DNA of 64,000 bases from Nitrobacter winogradskyi Nb-255 (GTDB lineage Bacteria; Pseudomonadota; Alphaproteobacteria; Rhizobiales; Xanthobacteraceae), in the NCBI RefSeq assembly GCF_000012725.1, contig NC_007406.1, forward strand, positions 2,694,001-2,758,000. The letters run 5' to 3'. The number at the start of each line of letters is the position of its first letter. The first letter of the stretch is position 1. The notes under the pieces were generated by a model that saw nothing but the letters and a program-made list of their open reading frames with translations, searched no databases and was not told the origin of the DNA. Shown one piece after another: positions 7,965 to 18,113 of the stretch. Position numbers and translations under genes: made by a program.

Positions 7965-8555
7965 CTAGTGCCCCGTCTCGCCGTTCGACCCGTTCGATTC
8001 AGTTGCGATACGATCCGCCAGCGCAATGCCGATTGCCGAAAAAATGAAGACGACGTGGATGATGGTCTGCCACATGACACCGGTTTGCGTATAATTCATG
8101 GCGCGCTCGGTCCCCAGGTTTCCAGCCTCGATGAAGGTTCTCAGGAGATGAATCGACGAGATGCCGATGATCGCCATCGCGAGCTTGATCTTGAGAACAC
8201 TGGCGTTGACATGACCGAGCCACTCGGGCTCGTCGGGATGGCCTTTGAGATTGAGCCGCGACACGAAGGTCTCGTAGCCGCCGACAATGACCATCACCAG
8301 AAGATTCGAGATCATCACCACGTCGATGAGGCCGAGCACCACCAGCATGATCTGCTGTTCGGAAAAGTCGAAGGAGTGCCCGATGAGATGCCATAGCTCC
8401 TTCAGAAACAGGACCACATAAACGCCCTGAGCGACGATCAGGCCGATATAAAGCGGAAGCTGAAGCCAGCGCGAGGAAAAGATCAGCATCGGCAGCGGGC
8501 GCAGAGTCGTGGCGGCGACCTTCGAGGACGGCGGAGTTTCAGGGATCGGGGACAT
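7965..8555 (-). CDS. YqhA/UPF0114 family membrane protein
   Basis: A 196-residue integral membrane protein of the TIGR00645/UPF0114 family, with several hydrophobic helices (from [20 protein letters not shown] and [20 protein letters not shown]) and the family-like segment [11 protein letters not shown]. Biochemical function is not established for the family. It is upstream of, and one base apart from, the transglycosylase gene, suggesting an envelope-related operon. Confidence 0.9.
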   Translation of the reverse strand: MSPIPETPPSSKVAATTLRPLPMLIFSSRWLQLPLYIGLIVAQGVYVVLFLKELWHLIGHSFDFSEQQIMLVVLGLIDVVMISNLLVMVIVGGYETFVSRLNLKGHPDEPEWLGHVNASVLKIKLAMAIIGISSIHLLRTFIEAGNLGTERAMNYTQTGVMWQTIIHVVFIFSAIGIALADRIATESNGSNGETGH

Positions 8556-8726
8556 CGTGGGGTCTCGTCGTGACGGGAGAGCGTTCTATTCGATTCCCTG
8601 TGACGGAATCGAGACGTCCTGCCGCGACAAAATGCAACGCGAAGCAAGGCGGCATAGCTCCCATCTGATTTCGCAATATCAGCCGCACCGGATATTCCGC
8701 GTCCAGCCTGAATCGCCTCGCGCTGA

Positions 8727-9497
8727 TTACCTGATCGCGACGACGAAAAAGCGCGGAAAACGCAGCAGCACCTTGCCGTCCGCCTGGGGTTGATAAGCGG
8801 CTGCGACGCGCGCGGTATATTCGCGCAGAAACTCTTTCCTTTCCATCGGCTCCAGAAGATCGACGAAAGGCCGCAATCCCGTGCCCTTCACCCATTCGAC
8901 GATCGCCGCGGTATCCTCAAGGGCATGATTATAAACCGTATGCCAGATCTCGATACGCTCGCACAACGGCCGCAATGCGTCATAGTAGGCGCCGGGCCTG
9001 GCCAGCAGGTCTTTCGCCCGCGCGGCCTCCGCAAGTCTTTCTCGCCACGGTCCGGAATGCGCCACCTCGCGCATCATCACATGACTTGGCTCGTCGAGAT
9101 TGTCCGGCATCTGCATCGCCAGCACGCCGCCTGACGGCAGCGCACCGAGCAGACGCTGCAACTGCCTCAGATGATCCGGGACCCACTGGAAGATCGCATT
9201 GGCGAACAGAAGGTCGGCATCCGCCGGCGGGACCCAGTGCGCGACGTTGGCTTCGATGAACGTGTATCCCGGCAGCCGCTCGCGCGCCCGCCGCAGCATG
9301 TCGGCGGATGTATCGATCCCGATAACTTCGGCCTGCGGCCAGCGCGCGACCAGCAGTTCGGTGGAATTGCCGGGACCACAACCGATATCGACGACCTTGC
9401 GCGGCGCGCTCAGCGGGATCTGCGCCAACAGATCGCGCGACGGCCTGGTCCGCTCGTCCTCGAACTTCAGATATTGCTCGGCGCTCCAATCGTCCAT
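8727..9497 (-). CDS. tam: Trans-aconitate 2-methyltransferase
   Basis: A 256-residue class I SAM-dependent methyltransferase. Motif I is [12 protein letters not shown] (about 35-46), and [11 protein letters not shown] and the N-terminal [19 protein letters not shown] are characteristic of Tam. It methyl-esterifies trans-aconitate, an inhibitor formed spontaneously from cis-aconitate that blocks the citric acid cycle. It is a single gene, with 171 bases between it and the preceding minus-strand gene. Confidence 0.92.
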
Positions 9498-9594
9498 CGC
9501 GTCCCGGTCCTCCTTTCGACATCAATCAACGACGGCGAGCCTATAATCCTTCACCGCGTCACGGAAGCGGCGATGGACCTCATCATGTGATCTG

Positions 9595-9670
9595 GCGCGT
9601 TTCCTGACACGAACCGGCCTCCATCCCGCATCAAGCCGGAAGATATGCTTCGTTCTGAAACGCTATCGTC
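9595..9670. repeat. Dispersed repeat, module with GACACGAACCGG
   Basis: A degenerate copy of the long module of the dispersed repeat: GCGCGTTTCCTGACACGAAC at the left and TATGCTTCGTTCTGAAACGC at the right. It reaches the stop codon of the AI-2E gene. Confidence 0.65.
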
Positions 9671-11750
9671 ACCGCCGATCATTCATGCCGTGACGTCCCT
9701 CCGCGGCCGGCTGCTTCTGCCTGGCAACCGGCAACGGCTGATGTCGCACGCGCGGAATGACGCCCGTCTCGTGCACGCCATCCTGTGCGACCGTTTGATC
9801 GACCAGCGACAGGCAATAGGCGGCGGCCTCCCCCAGATTCTCCGCGACCGCGTCGGCCTTGAGATGTTCCCTCGCCATTCCACTGTTGGTGCATCCCCAG
9901 CAGCAAACCAGTATGCGCGCCTGCGGCATCTTTCGGCGGAGCTTGCGCACGAGATGGCGCGTGTGCGCCGGACTGCCGTCATCGAGCGTCGAAATGCACA
10001 CCAGCATCACGCCCGAGGCTTCAAGGTGGAAAATTCCACTTGTCGACGTCTCTTCCTTGCTCGCGGCTCGCGCCCCAAGACCGTGCTTCGACAGGATCTC
10101 GGCCAGGAACATCGCGGCCGCCTGATCGAGATCACTGCGCTCGGCGACGCAAAGCACGGGATGATCGGCTTGCCAGTCCGCTGGCAATCCCTCGCGGATG
10201 ATGAACGGCAGTTCGGGCATCGGGGCGTCGGCCGTCACGTCCGACGCGTCATCGTCTTCTTTCGTTTGGGCATTCCCCAGGACATCGTCGAATTCGGAGG
10301 CCAGTCCCTCGATGACCTCTGCGACGCTGTCCCTGATTTCGGCCACACGATCCGGCAACAACCGCTCGCGCTTGAGATCTGCCTGCGCCAGCATCAAGCC
10401 CTTCAGCGCGACGTTCTCATAATACTCGGCAAGCGAGCGCTCCTTCAGAAACTTCTCCGCCATCTCGACCGCCTCCGCCGGATCGTCGGCGAGCATCCGC
10501 TGATAGAACAACTCCGGCGGCGACAGCGCGGGCCGATCACCGAGCAGAATGTCCAGAAACCTGAGTTGTTCGACATGGCGGCCGAGCACGACGAGACAGA
10601 TCGTCAACGGGGTCGCGAGGACAAGCCCGATCGGTCCCCACAGCGCGGTCCAGAACGTCGCCGATACCACGACGGCGACCGGCGACAATCCGCTGCTGTG
10701 TCCCACCAGCAAGGGGTCGAACACCTGACCGACGATCAACTCCGTCAGCAGAATGAGCGCACCGCTCCACAGCAGCATCGACCAGCCCGGATCCACCGCA
10801 ACGGCCAGCGTCAGGGGAAAAAACGCGGCGATGAACGGCCCGACATAGGGCACGAAACGCATGATCGCGGCCAGAATTCCCCATAGGATCGCGCTGGGAA
10901 CGCCGATCAGCAACAGCCCGGAAGCCACGATCACCCCGAATCCGGTATTGAGCAGGACCTGCATCAGGAGAAGACGGCTGAGGCGGCCGGCCGCGTCGTC
11001 GATCGCCGCCGTCGCGGACTGCAAATCATTCGAGCCCGCCAGCTTGATGAACCGATTGCGCAGATCTTCCCGCTGGAACAGGATGAAGATCACGAACACC
11101 ACCACGATGCCGATCGTCGCCAGCGGATGCAGCAACGGGCTGATGAGCGCGGAGATATTCTCAAGGGCGGACTGCGGCGGCGTGCGCACCTCGACGGGGA
11201 TGGGTTTGACCGGCTCGGCCGTTCTGGACGAGGGCGAAATTTCCGCCGGTGGCGGGGGACTCTGTGGTCCGCTGATCTCCTTGCCGAGATTCTGAAGAAT
11301 CTCCGCCGCGCGATCCAGCGGCCCTGTCGCCGTCAGCGCCCGCAGCGACTGGATCTTTTGCTGCATGGTCTGCTGGTAACTTGGCAGGCTGTCCGCGAGT
11401 CCTCTGACCTCCCTCACGATCAGGCCGCCTAGAGCGAAAATCGCGATGAAGGCAAGCAGGACCACGACGGGCACGCTGGCAAAGCGCGGGAAATGCCATC
11501 GCTCCAGGATATCCACCAGCGGGGCAAGCACGAAGCTCAAAAGCACGGCCAGCACGATCGGCACGAAAATCTCGCGCCCCACATACAGACCGCAGATCAC
11601 GAGGGCCGCGATAACGGCCGAAGCCAGCGCCCGGTCGCCGAACCCTCCTCCCGCCATCGGCGGCGCCACCCTCGCGTCCAGATCCAAACTCACCGCCGCC
11701 GACCTCGATATTCGTGGTCCATCAATAGCCAGGGAGCGTTTTGGTTCCAT
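9669..11750 (-). CDS. AI-2E family permease with C-terminal Rossmann-like extension
   Basis: A 693-residue protein. Residues about 35-390 are an AI-2E/YdiK-type permease with paired transmembrane helices, a Pro-rich loop near 155-190, and signatures PYVGPFIAAFFPLTLA and GLSPVAVVVSATFWTALWGP. The remaining 300 residues comprise a helical stretch and a segment (about 545-665) alternating beta and alpha elements (PVLCVAERSDLDQAAAMFLA; GVMLVCISTL; ARILVCCWGC), resembling B12-binding or flavodoxin-like folds without a visible cofactor motif. Substrate unknown; AI-2 itself should not be assumed. Confidence 0.88.
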   Translation of the reverse strand: MEPKRSLAIDGPRISRSAAVSLDLDARVAPPMAGGGFGDRALASAVIAALVICGLYVGREIFVPIVLAVLLSFVLAPLVDILERWHFPRFASVPVVVLLAFIAIFALGGLIVREVRGLADSLPSYQQTMQQKIQSLRALTATGPLDRAAEILQNLGKEISGPQSPPPPAEISPSSRTAEPVKPIPVEVRTPPQSALENISALISPLLHPLATIGIVVVFVIFILFQREDLRNRFIKLAGSNDLQSATAAIDDAAGRLSRLLLMQVLLNTGFGVIVASGLLLIGVPSAILWGILAAIMRFVPYVGPFIAAFFPLTLAVAVDPGWSMLLWSGALILLTELIVGQVFDPLLVGHSSGLSPVAVVVSATFWTALWGPIGLVLATPLTICLVVLGRHVEQLRFLDILLGDRPALSPPELFYQRMLADDPAEAVEMAEKFLKERSLAEYYENVALKGLMLAQADLKRERLLPDRVAEIRDSVAEVIEGLASEFDDVLGNAQTKEDDDASDVTADAPMPELPFIIREGLPADWQADHPVLCVAERSDLDQAAAMFLAEILSKHGLGARAASKEETSTSGIFHLEASGVMLVCISTLDDGSPAHTRHLVRKLRRKMPQARILVCCWGCTNSGMAREHLKADAVAENLGEAAAYCLSLVDQTVAQDGVHETGVIPRVRHQPLPVARQKQPAAEGRHGMNDRR

Positions 11751-11862
11751 CGTGTTCCGAAGATGGCGAACCGGAGATTCTTCTCTTGCTCGCGCGCTGA
11801 GTCTCCTTGACCTGCTGCTTCAATTTTTCTTTCCGCCGTCAAGGGCACGACGAGCGGCCTGC

Positions 11863-11895
11863 TTGTATTTCGTGTATATTATAGTAATATACACG
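11863..11895 (+). promoter_or_regulatory. brnTA promoter/operator
   Basis: A perfect inverted repeat CGTGTATATTA-TAG-TAATATACACG (11871-11895) ends one base before the brnT start codon. A plausible -35 TTGTAT (11863-11868) and -10 TAATAT (11885-11890), 16 bases apart, would place transcription start at about the brnT ATG. The palindrome covers the -10 region and is the likely autoregulatory BrnA (or BrnT/BrnA) operator. Confidence 0.75.
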
Positions 11896-11896
11896 A

Positions 11897-12196
11897 ATGA
11901 TCGACTTCGATCGGATCGCAGGGTTTGAATGGGACGACGGCAACCGCCGCAAGAACGCAGACAAGCACGATGTGAGTTCGGCGGAAGCCGAAAGTATATT
12001 CTTCAACGACCCGCTGATCGTTGCCGGGGACGAAAAGCACAGCCGAAGCGAACAGCGCTTCAACGCGCTTGGACAAACGACGGAACAGCGTCTGCTGCAC
12101 GTCACGTTCACGCTGAGGAGAAGCGGAACGCTGATCCGTGTGATCTCTGCTTGCGACATGAATCGAAAGGAGCGGAAAATCTATGAGCAAGCCTAA
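11897..12196 (+). CDS. brnT: BrnT family toxin
   Basis: A 99-residue BrnT-type toxin: MIDFDRIAGFEWDDGNRRKN at the start, HDVSSAEAESIFF, and near the end RVISACDMNRKERKIYE, typical of this RelE-like ribonuclease family. BrnT inhibits translation by RNA cleavage and is neutralised by BrnA. It overlaps brnA by 14 bases. There is no Shine-Dalgarno sequence between the operator palindrome and the ATG, which suggests a leaderless mRNA or translation from a rare initiation signal. Confidence 0.93.
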   Translation: MIDFDRIAGFEWDDGNRRKNADKHDVSSAEAESIFFNDPLIVAGDEKHSRSEQRFNALGQTTEQRLLHVTFTLRRSGTLIRVISACDMNRKERKIYEQA

Positions 12197-12440
12197 GCCT
12201 GTTCCCGCCTTCAAGAGCGAGGCCGAGGAACGCAAATTCTGGGAAACCCACGACTCCACGGACTATGTCGACTGGAGCACCGCGCAGCGTATGCGCTTCC
12301 CGAACCTCAAGCCGTCAACGACGGCGATTTCGCTGCGGCTGCCGGTCAGTCTGCTCGAGCAGATCAAGATCGCCGCCAACAAGCGCGACGTGCCCTATCA
12401 GTCGCTGATCAAGATGTGGCTGGCGGAGAAGGTGGGATAG
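12183..12440 (+). CDS. brnA: BrnA family antitoxin
   Basis: An 85-residue BrnA antitoxin. The N-terminal half (FKSEAEERKFWETHDSTDYV) binds the toxin, and the C-terminal ribbon-helix-helix region (AISLRLPVSLLEQIKIAANK) binds DNA. AAGGAG lies nine bases before the ATG. The overlap with brnT couples translation, and the palindrome before brnT is the probable operator. Unlike the toxin, it has a normal ribosome-binding site, which would favour antitoxin synthesis. Confidence 0.93.
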   Translation: MSKPKPVPAFKSEAEERKFWETHDSTDYVDWSTAQRMRFPNLKPSTTAISLRLPVSLLEQIKIAANKRDVPYQSLIKMWLAEKVG

Positions 12441-12451
12441 GTGATTATCCG

Positions 12452-12805
12452 ATGGAATGGATCTTGCCGTTACTCGCGGGCCTAGGAATTGGCTCACTAC
12501 TCAAGTCGATGGCCGACCATTTTATGGCGCGGCGAGCAAGTACAAGTGATCGTTGGTATCAGGAAAAACGAGAATCCTACTTAGGCTTACTTCAAGCGCT
12601 TCACGACGCAGCAATCCATCCCTCTGATAAAAACTCTATGGCATTCGCCCTATGGCAAACGCGTTGTGAATTGTTTGGATCGAAAGATGTCGCAATGTAT
12701 GCGCAAGCGATGGTAGATACAAACGATGGTCCAGGTGAGCAGCGTGACGAAGCTTTCAAGAATCTGATTCAAGCAATGAAAGCAGATTGTGGGCCGGATA
12801 GATAA
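12452..12805 (+). CDS. Unknown membrane-anchored small protein
   Basis: 117 residues from MEWILPLLAGLGIGSLLKSM, which makes one N-terminal membrane segment. The rest is soluble and helical (DRWYQEKRESYLGLLQALHD, then AFKNLIQAMKADCG). Codons are visibly more AT-rich than in neighbours. It starts 11 bases after brnA and may be cotranscribed with the toxin-antitoxin pair. I do not recognise a family. The stretch 12806-13056 after it is also AT-rich, with no convincing gene apart from a hairpin. Confidence 0.6.
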   Translation: MEWILPLLAGLGIGSLLKSMADHFMARRASTSDRWYQEKRESYLGLLQALHDAAIHPSDKNSMAFALWQTRCELFGSKDVAMYAQAMVDTNDGPGEQRDEAFKNLIQAMKADCGPDR

Positions 12806-12994
12806 TGCCCAGTATAGCATGATAAAAAGAGCAAGCTCGGATCGTTTCATCGCCTTTGTAAGCGAAGCAATCCATAAATTTCATCACGAGTAGCCGGATT
12901 GCTTCATCGGTTACGCTTCCTCGCACTGACGAGATAGCGATTTCGAGTAGAATGGAATTCGATTCGCGTGGACAAAACACATGAAAATAAAGAT

Positions 12995-13033
12995 AGAGTC
13001 TTTTACCGCTCCTATAAAGCTGTGAACGACTCT
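12995..13033. repeat. AGAGTC/GACTCT hairpin element
   Basis: An imperfect inverted repeat bounded by AGAGTC and GACTCT with interior TTTTACCGC...GCTGTGAAC. A better-paired relative is at 19078-19116. It forms a second small repeat family, here between convergent genes, and could act as a terminator or processing site. Confidence 0.55.
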
Positions 13034-13056
13034 ACTAGTCACGCCCTAAGCACCGC

Positions 13057-14709
<1,653 letters not shown>

Positions 14710-15107
14710 CGTGACCCCTAAACTGCGTGATATCCAAAACGTCGCGGCGACGGCGTTCAGAACGCTCTCTTCCGGCTTGCGGGGAGATCGTCAGGAAAAC
14801 CTCAACCAGGCCGCACGCCGACCGAAGGCTTGCGCCTCTTGAAGCCAAAGTCGCTGAACAAGCCGCAGGGACCGGACTTCGGATTCAGAGGCTGGTTTCT
14901 GGAAAGTTTGCTGCCGCTGATGTAGCCGCGCGGCGGCGAAAGGGCAACCTTGCCTTAACCACACAGAAAGGTTGACGAAAGCAATAGTCCGTTTCGTCTC
15001 ATTCAAACCGCCTTTTAATTGAATCGGTGAAGGATGGCGAGACAGCGCGTCGTGGCGTCCGAAAGCTCGCCGCCCGATGTGGCAGCATCACGTAAGGCAG
15101 TAACATC
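14710..15107. other. Intergenic region upstream of ettA
   Basis: About 400 bases with no supported gene. Open frames here are short and lack family resemblance or ribosome-binding sites. It must hold the ettA promoter (minus strand) and that of the small gene at 15108, but no clear boxes are seen. Confidence 0.4.
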
Positions 15108-15311
15108 ATGGCGACCAGCGTATCGGCGTCAGCCTCCAACCGGACCGAAAAGCAGGATCATCAGCGCGGACGGCTTCACAGCCTTCGCGCGCGATGGCGC
15201 GAATTCATCGCGATTGCGTTCAACTCCTACCGGCCCGAACTGCACTACATGCGCGGACCCGGACCCGCCTGGCGGGCCAAGCACGGCGAGAAACCGCCGA
15301 TCCGCTCCTAG
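15108..15311 (+). CDS. Small basic hypothetical protein
   Basis: A 67-residue protein starting MATSVSASASNRTEKQDHQR. The core LRARWREFIAIAFNSYRPELHYMRGP looks like genuine protein rather than a shadow frame, and similar short unannotated proteins occur in this bacterial group (from memory, not searched). AGGCAGTAA lies close upstream as a weak ribosome-binding site. No signal peptide or domain is recognised. Confidence 0.5.
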   Translation: MATSVSASASNRTEKQDHQRGRLHSLRARWREFIAIAFNSYRPELHYMRGPGPAWRAKHGEKPPIRS

Positions 15312-15427
15312 AGCGGATTCAACGCCGTTGAACAGACTCTGATGAACAGGCCGCGCCCCCGCAGGTGGCGCCAAGCAACATCGCCCATCGTCGCGCCGAT
15401 CGGCGAAGCAAGAGGAAGGAACATCCG

Positions 15428-15622
15428 ATGGCCGATTTCAGACCCCATTCCTTCTCCCAGGGAACGCCACGCCTCGATCATCGGCTGCGTGGGCTGGATC
15501 GCCGCTCAAGGCCGCCACATCCCGGCTACGAGGTCACTGGCAGCTATAGCCATTATTACATCGAGATGGTCGAGACCATCGCCGCATGGCTCAAGGGCGC
15601 GCGGATACGCTCGCCGCGATGA
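15428..15622 (+). CDS. Small hypothetical protein
   Basis: 64 residues from MADFRPHSFSQGTPRLDHRL, with GAAGGAA about 8 bases upstream. The C-terminal part SYSHYYIEMVETIAAWLKGA has an amphipathic helix. It follows the 15108 gene on the same strand by 116 bases. Function unknown; reading-frame choice rests on the ribosome-binding site and composition. Confidence 0.5.
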   Translation: MADFRPHSFSQGTPRLDHRLRGLDRRSRPPHPGYEVTGSYSHYYIEMVETIAAWLKGARIRSPR

Positions 15623-15625
15623 ATT

Positions 15626-15677
15626 GAAGCATTTTCGAGTGAAGGCATGTCCTGGGGCTTGACCCCGAGGATGAAAT
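15626..15677. repeat. Half copy of the dispersed repeat
   Basis: GCATTTTCGAGTGAAGGCATGTCCTGGGGCTTGACCCC-type sequence matches the CATGTCCTCGG-CTTGACCCGAGG module seen at 3308, 18992, 33190 and 41350, but lacks the ACCGGTTCGCGTG half. It lies just after the small gene ending at 15622. Confidence 0.65.
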
Positions 15678-15759
15678 ACCGAGCCCCGTCAGGAGAAGCC
15701 ACGCAGGCGACATCGTTGTCTCCCCCGCGTCGTGCGCGGGGGTGGATCGGACGTTGCTT

Positions 15760-16875
15760 CTACCGGACCGTTACCGGTTCCGGCAGCGGCGGCACCGAGG
15801 TCGGCTGAGTTCCGGGCAGGCTCGCCGTCTGCGGCGGTTGCTGGGCCGGCGCCCCGCTGGACGCAGGCGTAGAAGCGGTCGTGTCCGTGCGCGGCGGACC
15901 GCCCGGCATCACGACAACGCGCGTACCGACCTTTACGCGATCGAACAGATCCGACACGTCCTCGTTGAGCATGCCGATACAGCCTGAGGACACGAACTTG
16001 CCGATCGTCGAAGGCTGGTTGGTGCCGTGGATGCGATAGACTGTCGAACCGAGATACATGGCGCGCGCGCCCAGCGGATTGCCGGGACCACCCGCCATGA
16101 AGCGCGGCAGATAAGGCTGGCGTTCGATCATTTCGGTCGGCGGATGCCAGTCCGGCCATTCCGCCTTGCGGCTGATCTTCTGCACGCCAGCCCAGGTGAA
16201 ACCGTCGCGGCCAACGCGCACGCCATAGCGGATCGCGCGATTGTTGCCGAGAACGTAGTACAGATGCGTGTTCGACGTATCGACCACAATGGTGCCCGCC
16301 GGCTCCTTGGTGGAGAAACTGACTTCCTTGCGGCGCAGCCTCTCCGGAAGCTGCTTCTCACCGCCCTGATCGACTTCGGGCTGCTCGTCCGGCGGCAGCG
16401 CCGACATCGGGGCCGGCCTGCCGTCCGCGCCGACGGGAGCCGGCGGCCTGAGGCCCGCATCCGATCCGCCGGTGGAAGCGACTGTTTCCGGCGCGCGGGT
16501 CGGATACTGATACGGCGGGGGGCCGGGCTGCCCGTAACGGGGATCGTCGGGCGACATCACCGGGCCCGGCGAAGGGGCGCGATTCGAATAGGCCGGCGAG
16601 GAAACGGGGCTGCCGTAGCGCGGATCGTCCGGTGACATCACGGGACCGGGCGGTGGCAACTCGACCGAATTGTGCCGCTGCATCGATTGATCGTCGGCCG
16701 GATCGAAATTGGGAAGCGCATCGACCGCGCCTGAACGGTCGTCTTCACCCGGATAGGCGGAGGGCGGCGTGGAATAGATCGGGCTCGGCGGCGGATATCC
16801 CTGCGCCGAGGCTAACGAGATTCCCCCTGCCCCTGCCGCGATCGCCGCAAAAACCGTCAGAATGCGTTTGATCAT
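15760..16875 (-). CDS. L,D-transpeptidase, YkuD family, with Pro-rich region
   Basis: About 371 residues. It starts MIKRILTVFAAIAAGAGGIS (AAGGG upstream; an ATG one codon earlier is equally possible). A signal peptide is followed by a Pro/Gly/Ser-rich segment (to about residue 190) containing repeats of PGPVMSPDDPRYG, then a YkuD catalytic domain. The active site has His in RIHGTNQP and Cys in SSGCIGMLNEDV, the last part differing from the common S(H/S)GCIRM by Gly in place of Arg. Forms 3-3 peptidoglycan cross-links or links outer-membrane proteins to peptidoglycan in the periplasm. Confidence 0.9.
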   Translation of the reverse strand: MIKRILTVFAAIAAGAGGISLASAQGYPPPSPIYSTPPSAYPGEDDRSGAVDALPNFDPADDQSMQRHNSVELPPPGPVMSPDDPRYGSPVSSPAYSNRAPSPGPVMSPDDPRYGQPGPPPYQYPTRAPETVASTGGSDAGLRPPAPVGADGRPAPMSALPPDEQPEVDQGGEKQLPERLRRKEVSFSTKEPAGTIVVDTSNTHLYYVLGNNRAIRYGVRVGRDGFTWAGVQKISRKAEWPDWHPPTEMIERQPYLPRFMAGGPGNPLGARAMYLGSTVYRIHGTNQPSTIGKFVSSGCIGMLNEDVSDLFDRVKVGTRVVVMPGGPPRTDTTASTPASSGAPAQQPPQTASLPGTQPTSVPPLPEPVTVR

Positions 16876-16878
16876 CAT

Positions 16879-17207
16879 CGCCCTTGTATAAATCCAACTA
16901 GACACCGGATCGTTAACGGCGACATCGCGCAGGATCGCGGCGCATTCAAGACGATTCCCCCAAAAGCCTCCCGGACCGGGCATAATTCGCAGATCGCGGC
17001 GAACCGTGACCTTCGGGCATCACCGGCTGGCCTCGGCCCGTTCCTGCCCACGTCCCCGCGACGATTGCGGGAGGTGGTTTTGGGGGCGCGCAAGCTGGCC
17101 CGTTGCTGTATTCTCAACAGGCTCTGATTCGGCGGTCTGCCCCGTAATTCAGTCGCGTTGATAGCCGATTATCGTCAGAAGACACGCGGGAAGGCGCAAC
17201 CGTACCC
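16879..17207. other. Divergent promoter region
   Basis: 329 bases between the divergent Ldt gene and the Ala/Pro-rich gene at 17208. It has no supported coding frame and must contain both promoters. I see no strong operator or hairpin. Confidence 0.4.
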
Positions 17208-17987
17208 ATGCTACCCGGCTTTCGCTCCTTATTCGTCGCGGTTACGCTGACGATCTCAATGCTGATCTTCGGCCTGGGGGCCGCGGCTTTGCTGCGAGCA
17301 ACCCACGAGGAATTCGCAAGCCTGTCTCCCAAACAGACGCCCGACCTTACGTTCGGAACTGGAGAAACCCAACAACCGACGCTGGCCGTGCTGCAGGTCG
17401 ATAAACCCGCCGCAGAGCCTGCCCCGCCGGAAGCAAGCCAGCACGAAGCACAGAGCGCGGAGGCCGCCTCGCCTGACGCGCGCCAGGAAACCGGTGCGCC
17501 CGCAGCCAACACACCAACAACGGATGCGCCTCCGGCCACGCCTACCGCAGACACACCAGCGGCTCCGGCCGAAGCGGCAGCGGCCGACGAAGCGCCGGCA
17601 GCTTCGCCGCCGCCATCAGGCCCCGTCCCGTCAGCGGCCGACACGACGCCCGCCAACGCACCCGCGCCGGAACCAGCGACAGGCCCAGGCGACGAGCCCG
17701 TCAAAGCAGGCGAAGCCGTCAAGCCGCCGGGCGCAACCACGACCCCTGCCGCGAAAAGCGATGCCGTCCCAACTGACGGGAAAACATCCGAGGCCGAAGA
17801 AACCACGACATCTCCGGTCAAGGATGACTTCAAAACACCCCTGCCAGGCCAACGTCCCGCGGAGGCCGCCAAGACGGGCGATCCCGTGCCGTCGGCCAGC
17901 AAACGCTCGTCCGCGAAGACGCCGCGTGCCGCCAAGCGTCATTCCTCCCATCACCACCGCCACAAGAACCGCCACTCGCATCGCTGA
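17208..17987 (+). CDS. Ala/Pro-rich membrane-anchored protein with His-rich tail
   Basis: A 259-residue protein. Residues about 8-30 (LFVAVTLTISMLIFGLGAAA) are a single membrane anchor. The rest is low-complexity Ala/Pro/Thr/Glu sequence of the kind that spans the periplasm, ending in a basic His-rich tail (KRHSSHHHRHKNRHSHR). No catalytic domain is present. It is divergent from the L,D-transpeptidase gene. Function unknown; a periplasmic spacer, or a metal- or peptidoglycan-interacting protein, is only a guess. Confidence 0.7.
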   Translation: MLPGFRSLFVAVTLTISMLIFGLGAAALLRATHEEFASLSPKQTPDLTFGTGETQQPTLAVLQVDKPAAEPAPPEASQHEAQSAEAASPDARQETGAPAANTPTTDAPPATPTADTPAAPAEAAAADEAPAASPPPSGPVPSAADTTPANAPAPEPATGPGDEPVKAGEAVKPPGATTTPAAKSDAVPTDGKTSEAEETTTSPVKDDFKTPLPGQRPAEAAKTGDPVPSASKRSSAKTPRAAKRHSSHHHRHKNRHSHR

Positions 17988-18009
17988 TCCCGTGGCCTCT
18001 ATCTTTATG

Positions 18010-18092
18010 TTTGGCGCGTTTTCTTCACACGAACGGGTTCCATCCTTAGGGCTCAAGCCCCAGGACATGCTTCGCTCGAAAACGCTATGGCC
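18010..18092. repeat. Dispersed repeat, long module
   Basis: A nearly complete unit: GGCGCGTTTTCTTCACACGA, a central GGGCTCAAGCCCCAGGACATG and TTCGCTCGAAAACGCTATGG at the end. It lies between the convergent genes ending at 17987 and 18114. Confidence 0.8.
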
Positions 18093-18113
18093 GCGGGTCG
18101 TCCCAGCGGTTTT

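Noticed and set aside
9645-10886. 413-codon plus-strand frame opposite the AI-2E gene
   Set aside because: Shadow of a real gene; Arg/His/Gln-rich, no recognisable motif.
12756-12980. 74-codon minus-strand frame after the orphan gene
   Set aside because: No ribosome-binding site or family likeness; overlaps the better-supported 12452 gene end.
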